Positions 1-5,972 of a DNA stretch of 17,596 bases are shown here, piece after piece (the first letter of the stretch is position 1; every line of letters begins with the position of its first letter). Source of the DNA: Acidobacteriota bacterium. GTDB taxonomy: Bacteria; Acidobacteriota; UBA6911; RPQK01; JADFOI01. A model generated the notes under the pieces. The model did no database searches and was not told where the DNA came from. It worked only from the letters and a program-made list of their open reading frames with translations. Both the position numbers and the translations under genes were made by a program. Where the stretch lies: contig JAPUKI010000240.1 in assembly GCA_027295745.1 (NCBI GenBank), forward strand, positions 1 to 17,596, in the 5' to 3' direction.

Positions 1-201
1 GAGGAGGTGCGGGGCCGGGGACTTCTGTTGGGTTTGAAATTAGGTGAAAAGAGGACGGCCAAGGAACTGCAGGCGGCCCTCCTGAAAAAGCACATTCTGG
101 CCGGGACCTCAATGGATGCCCAGGTCCTGCGCCTGATGCCACCTCTCGTTCTGACCCGAAGTGAAGCCGATCTCTTGGTGGAGGCCATCAAGACCCTATG
201 A
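1..201 (+). CDS. argD: Acetylornithine aminotransferase, C-terminal fragment (5' end outside window)
   Basis: Frame 1 is open from the first base of the window to a TGA at 199-201, giving about 66 residues. The fragment carries the motif RGRGLLLGLKL, typical of the C-terminal small domain of class III PLP-dependent aminotransferases of the ArgD/acetylornithine type. It ends in the usual pattern of a short 'LRLMPPLVLT' strand followed by a final helix. The family transfers an amino group between glutamate and N-acetylglutamate semialdehyde in arginine synthesis. The PLP lysine and N-terminal domain lie outside the window. Its stop overlaps the argB start (ATGA at 198-201), so the two are very probably translationally coupled, and the argB neighbour favours ArgD over other class III aminotransferases. 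Identification rests on a short tail, so a sister enzyme such as succinylornithine transaminase cannot be fully excluded. Confidence 0.82.
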   Translation, partial: EEVRGRGLLLGLKLGEKRTAKELQAALLKKHILAGTSMDAQVLRLMPPLVLTRSEADLLVEAIKTL

Positions 202-1025
202 TCCTGGTAGTCAAGCTGGGTGGAAAGGTCTTGGATCAGGACAAGCCGCGAGACCACCTGTGCCGACAGTTGGCCCAGTTGGCCCAAGACGGACACCGTT
301 TGATCATTGTGCACGGCGGGGGAAAACAGCTGACCGATCTGTCCAACCGTCTGGGAGTACCGATCGTCCAGCATCAGGGGCGCCGTGTCACCGACAAGGC
401 CACACTGGAGCTGGCCACCATGGTCTTCTCTGCCATGAATCGCAAGCTGGTTTCGGATCTGGTTGCCCTGGGTTTGTCGGCCCTCGGAATTTCAGCCTTC
501 GATGCCCGGCTCACCTGCTGCCACAGAAGGCCGCCTCTCTCGATCACGACCACAGATTCCTCCGGCCATGAGCGTGCCGAGCTGATTGATTTTGGGCTGG
601 TGGGAGAGATCGACAGTATTGACACCGCTGTCGTGCAGCAATTCTGGGACAGCGGATTCATGCCCGTGGTGAGTTGCCTGGGTGCCGACCAAAATGGCCA
701 AATTCTCAACATCAATGCCGACACGCTGGCTGCTGAACTGGCCATAAGCTTGCAGGCGACCCAACTGATTTCCGTTTCAGACGTGGAGGGAATCTACCTG
801 GACATTCACGATGTCTCCAGCTGTATCCCTGAATTGAGTACCACTGAGGCGAAGGAGTTGTTGAGGCAGGGAGGTCTAACTGACGGTATGGTGCCCAAGG
901 TCGAGACCGCACTCAAGGTCTTGGAGGGAGGAGTTGGCTCAGTCCAGATTTGCAGTGGCTTGAAGGAAAATGCGTTGTTGGAGGGAGTTCAGGGAAAAGA
1001 AGGAACGAGGATGAAAAGAAGCTAA
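198..1025 (+). CDS. argB: Acetylglutamate kinase
   Basis: This 275-residue protein belongs to the amino-acid kinase family and phosphorylates N-acetyl-L-glutamate with ATP, the second step of arginine synthesis. Visible family motifs are the N-terminal VVKLGGK (residues 4-10), the glycine-rich HGGGKQL (39-45), the arginine of GRRVTDKATLE (61-71), the NINAD segment (171-175), SDVEGIY (194-200) and the late lysine in GMVPKVE (230-236). The length is near the family norm. There is no N-terminal extension of the kind linked to hexameric, arginine-inhibited enzymes. The segment SALGISAFDARLTCCHRRPP (94-113) departs from the common G-K-D-G version but keeps an aspartate. The ATG overlaps the argD stop by 4 bases, and the stop codon abuts the 1026-1196 repeat. 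LysZ-type kinases are similar, but the argD neighbour supports ArgB. Confidence 0.92.
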   Translation: MILVVKLGGKVLDQDKPRDHLCRQLAQLAQDGHRLIIVHGGGKQLTDLSNRLGVPIVQHQGRRVTDKATLELATMVFSAMNRKLVSDLVALGLSALGISAFDARLTCCHRRPPLSITTTDSSGHERAELIDFGLVGEIDSIDTAVVQQFWDSGFMPVVSCLGADQNGQILNINADTLAAELAISLQATQLISVSDVEGIYLDIHDVSSCIPELSTTEAKELLRQGGLTDGMVPKVETALKVLEGGVGSVQICSGLKENALLEGVQGKEGTRMKRS

Positions 1026-1196
1026 ATCTCAAAAACCAAATCATAAATCATAAACAAATTCTAAATTCCAAATCCCAAATTACAAACAATTTTGACTTCC
1101 GATTGTTTAGAATTTGGAACTTGTGATTTGTGATTTGTTTGGAATTTAGGATTTAGGATTTGGAATTTGCTTCGGATTTTGGATTTGGAATTTGCT
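1026..1196. repeat. A-rich/T-rich imperfect inverted repeat between convergent genes
   Basis: The whole gap between the argB stop and the gatA stop is low-complexity. The left half is built of AAATC, CAAAT and TCCAAAT words; the right half is its complement, with TTTGG, GATTT and GGAATTT words. The 13-mer AAATTCCAAATCC at 1063-1075 occurs in inverted orientation twice, at 1156-1168 and 1181-1193. A doublet of CAAATCATAAATCATA type near 1037-1052 matches GTGATTTGTGATTTG near 1123-1137. Folded as RNA it would make a long imperfect hairpin read equally from both strands, ending each transcript in a T-rich arm, so a bidirectional terminator or mRNA 3'-end stabiliser is plausible. I infer that role. 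The word pattern also resembles dispersed A-rich intergenic repeats that I recall from other environmental bacterial genomes. Confidence 0.75.
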
Positions 1197-2672
1197 TTAG
1201 ACTGCTAAAGCCGGTCTTTGGACGTCCAGTGCCTCTTCCAAAGCATGAGCCAGACGCAGGAGCTTTGCTTCCTGAAAGTGAGGAGCCTGGATTTGCAGGC
1301 CAATGGGAAGGCCCTCCTGGCTAAAGCCACAAGGCATGGACAGACCCGGGATGCCAGCCAGATTGGCCGTCACCGTATAGATGTCCGTCAGATACATCTC
1401 CAGCGGATCGGTCTTCTTCTCTTCCATCATGAAGGGAAGTGAGGGAGTGGTGGGTCCCACCAGGAAATCCACCTTCTTGAAGGCTTCCAGATAATCGTTT
1501 CTCAAAAGAGTTCGAACCTTGCCGGCCTTTAAGAAGTAAGCGTCATAGTAACCGGAGCTCAAAACGTAAGTCCCGATCATGATCCGTCGCTTGACCTCTT
1601 CACCGAATCCCTCGCTGCGCGTGCACTTGAACATACTCTCAAGGTCTTCCTGACCAGCACTTCGGTGCCCGTACTTCACCCCATCATAGCGCGCCAGGTT
1701 CGAACTGGCCTCAGCGGGAGCGATGATGTAGTAGGTGCTGATGGCGTACTCCGTCTGGGGAATACTGACCTCGACCACTGGACACCCCAGTCCTTCCAGC
1801 TTCTCTAGAGCCGCTTGAATGCTTTGTTCAATCTGTCGATCCAGTGCGGATCCAAACCATTCCTTGGGGACTCCTATCTTCAGACCTTTGACATCCTTGC
1901 CCTGGTCGAGCTCGCTCAAGTAGTTCTCCACGGGACGCGCAACTGAAGTGGAATCCTTAGGATCCGCTCCGGCGATTGCCTGAAGCAGGATGGCCACATC
2001 GTAGACACTCTTACCCAGCGGACCAATTTGGTCAAGAGAGGAAGCAAAGGCAACCAGGCCATAGCGCGACACCCTGCCATAGGTGGGCTTGAGGCCCACG
2101 ATCCCGCAGAATGCCGCCGGCTGGCGGATCGAGCCCCCTGTATCACTGCCCAGCGCCCCGGGCACTTCCCAGGCAGCGACCGCAGCAGCTGAACCTCCGC
2201 TTGATCCCCCGGGAACCCGTTCCAGATCCCATGGATTGCAGGTGGGAAAGAAGGCGGAGTTTTCCGTACTCGAACCCATGCCAAATTCGTCACAATTGGT
2301 CTTTCCTATCAGAACAGCTCCATTTTGAGTCAGCTTACCCATCACGGTGGCATCATAGGGAGGGACATAGTCCTCTAATATGCGGGAAGCGCAGGTGGTT
2401 CTTACGCCCTGGGTGACGATATTATCCTTGATGGCGATGGGGATTCCCATAAGAAGTCCGTTTCCGGACTTCCCTTCAGCAAGCTCCCGATCCAGCTTGG
2501 CGGCCTGGGCGAGAGCCGACTCTTGCTCGAGAGTCAAAAACGCCTTGATCTTGTTGTCGCACTGCTGGATCCGATCCAAAAAGCTCTGGGTGATTTCTGT
2601 GACTGATGAATCCCCGCCCTCGATTCGCTCACGGAGTTCTCTGATGGAAAGCTGGCAAAGCTCGCTTCTCAC
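1197..2672 (-). CDS. gatA: Asp-tRNA(Asn)/Glu-tRNA(Gln) amidotransferase subunit A
   Basis: This 491-residue amidase-signature protein is the glutaminase subunit of GatCAB. It releases ammonia from glutamine and passes it to GatB, which amidates misacylated Glu-tRNA(Gln) or Asp-tRNA(Asn). The Ser-cisSer-Lys catalytic triad is in place: the lysine in IPIAIKDN (K82), and two serines in the amidase signature, S157 of PGGSSGGS and S181 of SDTGGSIRQP. The numbering is offset by exactly three from the Staphylococcus aureus enzyme (K79/S154/S178). DEFGMGSSTENSAF (128-141) is also typical of GatA rather than of general amidases. The start is GTG, and its G is shared with the last base of the gatC TAG stop (TAGTG). 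Length is normal. The gene is the last of the minus-strand operon, and its TAA sits on the edge of the intergenic inverted repeat. Confidence 0.97.
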   Translation of the reverse strand: MRSELCQLSIRELRERIEGGDSSVTEITQSFLDRIQQCDNKIKAFLTLEQESALAQAAKLDRELAEGKSGNGLLMGIPIAIKDNIVTQGVRTTCASRILEDYVPPYDATVMGKLTQNGAVLIGKTNCDEFGMGSSTENSAFFPTCNPWDLERVPGGSSGGSAAAVAAWEVPGALGSDTGGSIRQPAAFCGIVGLKPTYGRVSRYGLVAFASSLDQIGPLGKSVYDVAILLQAIAGADPKDSTSVARPVENYLSELDQGKDVKGLKIGVPKEWFGSALDRQIEQSIQAALEKLEGLGCPVVEVSIPQTEYAISTYYIIAPAEASSNLARYDGVKYGHRSAGQEDLESMFKCTRSEGFGEEVKRRIMIGTYVLSSGYYDAYFLKAGKVRTLLRNDYLEAFKKVDFLVGPTTPSLPFMMEEKKTDPLEMYLTDIYTVTANLAGIPGLSMPCGFSQEGLPIGLQIQAPHFQEAKLLRLAHALEEALDVQRPALAV

Positions 2673-2968
2673 TACTCAATCACCGGAGGGACGCGAAAAT
2701 GGTCTTCACTGGAGTCCGGCGCATTGGCCAAGGCCGTCCCCACGGGAAAGCAAGGCTTGACCTCATCCTCTCGGGTGGGTGTGGCCAGATCCTCCTGTTC
2801 AAGAGCTTGATAGGTGGGTTCCACCTCCTCGGTAGGCACCGCCTCCAGCTTGGCAATGTACTCCAGTATCTCCTGGAACTGGTCGACAAATCGTTCCAAC
2901 TCCTGGGCATCGAACTTTAATTTGGCCAGGTCGGCAATCTTCTCAACTTCTCCGGTGCTTATGGGCAC
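2672..2968 (-). CDS. gatC: Asp-tRNA(Asn)/Glu-tRNA(Gln) amidotransferase subunit C
   Basis: This 98-residue protein is the small clamp subunit that holds GatA and GatB together. It starts MPISTGEVEKIADLAKLKF, the usual GatC opening helix, and carries the family's FxxILEYIAKLEAVPTEEVEPT stretch in its middle. The tail reads R-E-D-E-V-K-P, close to the conserved LREDxV element of GatC, and ends in a short region rich in P, D and S. The start is GTG, preceded by a strong Shine-Dalgarno (AGGAGGGG, four bases upstream). The gene overlaps the end of ribF by 26 bases and the start of gatA by one base. No gatB is present in the window, so it must lie elsewhere, which is common outside operons with gatCAB order. 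Confidence 0.95.
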   Translation of the reverse strand: MPISTGEVEKIADLAKLKFDAQELERFVDQFQEILEYIAKLEAVPTEEVEPTYQALEQEDLATPTREDEVKPCFPVGTALANAPDSSEDHFRVPPVIE

Positions 2969-3923
2969 TGTCCCCTCCTAGACCCCTTTCTTTGATGCGC
3001 TGGAGATACTTTCGGGTTGCAGCTACATCCCTTGCAATCTGTTCTTGAAGCTCGCTGATACCTTCAAACTTCTTCTCCGCTCTGAGACGAAAGCAAAAAT
3101 CCAGCTGCATCTGCCTGCCGTAAATATCCTCATCGAAATCCAGCAGATGGGGTTCCACGACTGGAGCACCGCTGGTCCCCTCATGCAAGGTGGGGCGATG
3201 TCCCACATTGGTCACACTAGGGTAGCTCTGCCCATCGAGATGAACCCGGGTCGCATAAACTCCGTTGGCAGGAATAAGTTCATTTTCCAGTTCCAGATTG
3301 GCAGTTGGAAACCCCAGCTCCACTCCCTTCCCTGACCCGCGAACCACAAGCCCCTGGATTTGGTAAGGGCGCTTGAGCAAACGCTTGGCCAGAGCCACTC
3401 TTCCCTTTCTCAGCAGATCTCGAATGGAGCTGCTGCTGATGCGGTTGCCACGGAAGTAAACGGGTTCGATCTCGCAGACCTCGAACTGGAACTCCTCTCC
3501 CAGGGACCTGAGAGTTTCAATGTCCCCAGCGCGCCGGTGGCCAAAGCGAAAATTGCTCCCTACATGAATCTCGCGGATCCCGTGATTATGCAATATCTGG
3601 CGCGCAAAGTCTGCCGGAGTGTGAAGAGAAAGCTTTCGAGTAAAGGGCAGGCACACGATCAAGTCCAGTTCGAACTCCTCCAGCATCTGTTGCTTCTGAA
3701 GTTCTGTTTGAAGCAAAGGAGGCGCGTCGTGGGGAGAAATGATCTTCTGGGGGTGAGGGGAAAAGGTCAACAGAATCGATGTCCCTTTTTTCTCTCCTGC
3801 TCGCTTCACCAACTGATCGAGGATCACCTGATGTCCACGATGAACTCCATCGAAGACACCGATGGTCATTATCGGATAGTTCAAAGATCGAGGAAACTGG
3901 GTCAGATCATCGATGATTTGCAT
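2943..3923 (-). CDS. ribF: Bifunctional riboflavin kinase / FAD synthetase
   Basis: This 326-residue enzyme first phosphorylates riboflavin to FMN and then adenylates FMN to FAD. The N-terminal FMN adenylyltransferase domain shows the nucleotidyltransferase motif GVFDGVHRGH (22-31), TFSPHP (53-58) and RISSSSIRDLL (161-171). The C-terminal riboflavin kinase domain shows GFPTANL (204-210), the P-T-A-N loop that binds Mg-ATP, then NVGHRPT (239-245) and EPHLLDFDEDIYG (257-269). Length and domain order are standard. It starts 6 bases after the stop of the PhnP-like gene and overlaps gatC by 26 bases, so it belongs to the same operon. The last 15 or so residues (GLGGDSAHKHRRS) are unconserved-looking and lie mostly in the overlap with gatC. 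Confidence 0.97.
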   Translation of the reverse strand: MQIIDDLTQFPRSLNYPIMTIGVFDGVHRGHQVILDQLVKRAGEKKGTSILLTFSPHPQKIISPHDAPPLLQTELQKQQMLEEFELDLIVCLPFTRKLSLHTPADFARQILHNHGIREIHVGSNFRFGHRRAGDIETLRSLGEEFQFEVCEIEPVYFRGNRISSSSIRDLLRKGRVALAKRLLKRPYQIQGLVVRGSGKGVELGFPTANLELENELIPANGVYATRVHLDGQSYPSVTNVGHRPTLHEGTSGAPVVEPHLLDFDEDIYGRQMQLDFCFRLRAEKKFEGISELQEQIARDVAATRKYLQRIKERGLGGDSAHKHRRS

Positions 3924-3929
3924 GACGGG

Positions 3930-4685
3930 TTAAGCAATCTCCAGTATCTGACCGTCGTATGCCAACCTCACAGATGGGGGTAAGAAGGCATTCCCCTCGT
4001 CATGGTCGACATCGTGATTCATATGCACTAAATAGGTTTGCCCGGCACCCAAGCGCTGCGCCATTTCGGCTGCCTGGGAAAGGCTGAAATGTTTGGGATG
4101 ACTGTCGTAGCGAAGGCCGTCCAGCACCAGGTATTTGAGCCCCTTCAGTTGCTCAAGACTCTTCTCGGGGATAGAGCTGACGTCCGTCACATAGGCGAAG
4201 GTGCCCACCCGAAATCCCAGAACCGGCAGATCACCGTGCAGTACTTCCACCGGTTCAAACTCCAGATCCCCGATCCGAAAATGACCCTCAATGGGAGTCA
4301 ATTCCACACAGGGGACACCAGAGCGAAACTCTCCCTTAAACAGGTGCCGAAAGGTAATCTTCAGCTCTTTCAGTGTGGCAGAGCTGGCATAGAGTCGGGT
4401 GGTTGTATTCGACCACAGATTGAAGGGGTAAACATCATCCAGGCCCAGGATATGATCGGCGTGGGAATGAGTGTAGAGGACGGCATCCACATGCTTCACA
4501 TTGTGTCGCAGCATCTGGGCGCGAAAGTCCACAGATGTATCAATAACAACGTTGACCTCACTTTCGATCAAAATCGAAGAGCGCAGCCGCTTGTTTTTGG
4601 GATTGGAGGATGTGCAGACTCTACAGTCACACCCTACGGTCGGAATGCCACGTGAAGTTCCAGTCCCTAAGAAAATGACCCGCAT
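3930..4685 (-). CDS. PhnP-like metallo-beta-lactamase-fold hydrolase
   Basis: This 251-residue protein has the metallo-beta-lactamase fold. It opens with GTGTSRGIPTVGCDCRVC, the cysteine-bearing N-terminal loop (C19, C21, C24) seen in PhnP-type phosphodiesterases. The metal-binding signature HSHADH is at residues 73-78. Further likely ligands are H150 in the strand before GDLPVLGFR, D168 in YVTDVS, and the C-terminal LVHMNHDVDH (219-228). PhnP opens cyclic ribose phosphates in the C-P lyase pathway. No phn genes are near, so the substrate here is unknown; a general cyclic phosphodiesterase role is only an inference. Its ATG shares one base with the TGA of the DUF1844 gene (TGATG), and it lies 6 bases before ribF, so it is firmly embedded in the operon. 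Confidence 0.85.
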   Translation of the reverse strand: MRVIFLGTGTSRGIPTVGCDCRVCTSSNPKNKRLRSSILIESEVNVVIDTSVDFRAQMLRHNVKHVDAVLYTHSHADHILGLDDVYPFNLWSNTTTRLYASSATLKELKITFRHLFKGEFRSGVPCVELTPIEGHFRIGDLEFEPVEVLHGDLPVLGFRVGTFAYVTDVSSIPEKSLEQLKGLKYLVLDGLRYDSHPKHFSLSQAAEMAQRLGAGQTYLVHMNHDVDHDEGNAFLPPSVRLAYDGQILEIA

Positions 4686-5137
4686 CAGAGCTCTACGGCT
4701 TTGGATTTACTCAGGAACTTCATGCGCAATTCATACAGTAAGCTCTCCAGCAACTTGGCTTCCTCACCTGACAGGTTTCCCTCTGTCTTTTCCTGCAGAA
4801 GGCTCAAGATGTCAATCATCTGACGCGCCCCTTCCAAGTCTTCCGATTTCTGCCCGGTGTTGGGTTCGGGAATCTCCCCCAGGTGGACCATCCCGGTGGT
4901 GGCCAGGGAGAGAAGAAAAGAGGCGAAATCCACTACCTGCGACGAGTCTTGTGGGGGGATTTGCGAGGCTTCCTCTTCCTGACTGGCTTTCGGGGGCTGT
5001 TGCTCTTGGGGAGGGGGCGGTTGGGCTGGAGCCGGCTGCTGTGGTTCTTCCTGGCGGACCTCCCCTTCCGAAGTAAACTGGCGACGATCGGTCACCTTGA
5101 ATCCGCTCTGTTCCTGTTCCTCTTTTTCTTCATCCAT
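4685..5137 (-). CDS. DUF1844 domain protein
   Basis: This 150-residue protein has two parts. Residues 1-65 are charged and then very rich in proline, glutamine and glutamate (for example PAPAQPPPPQEQQPPK), so probably disordered. Residues 69-146 match the DUF1844 pattern: VDFASFLLSLATTGMVHLGEIP, then an acidic turn, then ARQMIDILSLLQEKTEGNLS and a closing helix EEAKLLESLLYELRMKFL. The family is small, helical and of unknown function. The FASFLLSLATTGMVHLG stretch is hydrophobic enough for peripheral membrane contact, but I do not call a signal peptide. The ATG has a good Shine-Dalgarno (GAGGAAG). It overlaps mazG by 8 bases and the PhnP-like gene by one, so co-expression with NTP clean-up and flavin synthesis is nearly certain, although this does not define its job. 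Confidence 0.85.
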   Translation of the reverse strand: MDEEKEEQEQSGFKVTDRRQFTSEGEVRQEEPQQPAPAQPPPPQEQQPPKASQEEEASQIPPQDSSQVVDFASFLLSLATTGMVHLGEIPEPNTGQKSEDLEGARQMIDILSLLQEKTEGNLSGEEAKLLESLLYELRMKFLSKSKAVEL

Positions 5138-5972
5138 GTTCTTCCTCTATGCGTTTGTGATTTTGCCAAAAGGCTTCCATTTCTTCCACAGAAATCTCTT
5201 TGAGAGCTCTCCCCTGTGAGGCAAAATGTTTTTCCATTGTTTTAAAGCGTGCTGAGAATTTGCGATTGGCCCGGGTGAGCGCCGTTTCAGGATCAACTTG
5301 AAGATAACGAGCAATGTTGAGAGCGGCGAAAAGCAGGTCACCCACCTCTTCCCGGATGTCTTTCTCCTCTCCCCCCTGGAGCGCATCCTGAAGCTCTTGA
5401 AACTCTTCCAGGAATTTATCGCGGATTTCCTCGATACTGTTCCAATCGAATCCCACCCGAGCCGCCTTGGAGGACATCTGATAAGTAGCGTACAGAGCTG
5501 GAATCCTTTCTGGGATTCCAGCCAGTATGGATTCTCGAGTAGTCGGAAGCCCGGCAGATTTCCTTTCAGCGGTCTTGATATCCTCCCATTGTCTCAAAAG
5601 TTCGCGAGAATCCCGGAAAGACTCATCCCCAAAAACGTGAGGGTGGCGATGAACCATCTTTTCGTAGGTTCTGCGACACACGTCGTGGATATCAAACTCT
5701 CCCTTTTCCTGGGCAATGCGGCTGTGAAAAATCACTTGGAAAAGCAGATCTCCCAATTCCTCACATAACTCAGCGGAGTCCGATCCATCCAGAGCCTCGA
5801 GGACTTCGAAAGCTTCTTCCACCAACAGGGGCTTCAGTGTCTCTCGGGTCTGCTCCTTATCCCAGGGGCAACCCTCCGGTCCCCGGAGAGTATCCATCAG
5901 GTCCAGCAGTTTCTGAAAATAGTTTCCCACTGGTGAAGGAAAAGTCTCTCTTGTTTTAAATTTCGATGACAT
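5130..5972 (-). CDS. mazG: Nucleoside triphosphate pyrophosphohydrolase MazG
   Basis: This 280-residue protein hydrolyses NTPs and dNTPs to the monophosphate and pyrophosphate, removing non-canonical nucleotides. It has the two tandem MazG domains of the long form. The first carries CPWDKEQT (35-42), EExxE (E52, E53, E56) and EELGD (71-75). The second, less conserved, carries EEFQE (189-193) and REEVGD (207-212). The KMVHRHPHVFGDE segment (105-117) is a strong MazG signature. The ATG lies 17 bases inside the end of rng and has no clear Shine-Dalgarno, so translation probably depends on coupling to rng. A GTG at codon 15 is an alternative start that would match the E. coli protein's length at the N-terminus. 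The TGA overlaps the DUF1844 start. Confidence 0.95.
   Translation of the reverse strand: MSSKFKTRETFPSPVGNYFQKLLDLMDTLRGPEGCPWDKEQTRETLKPLLVEEAFEVLEALDGSDSAELCEELGDLLFQVIFHSRIAQEKGEFDIHDVCRRTYEKMVHRHPHVFGDESFRDSRELLRQWEDIKTAERKSAGLPTTRESILAGIPERIPALYATYQMSSKAARVGFDWNSIEEIRDKFLEEFQELQDALQGGEEKDIREEVGDLLFAALNIARYLQVDPETALTRANRKFSARFKTMEKHFASQGRALKEISVEEMEAFWQNHKRIEEEHG

Noticed and set aside
198..1025. LysZ (LysW-aminoadipate kinase) instead of ArgB
   Set aside because: The partner argD is immediately upstream and no lysW or other AAA-lysine pathway gene is visible; the sequence reads as a normal acetylglutamate kinase.
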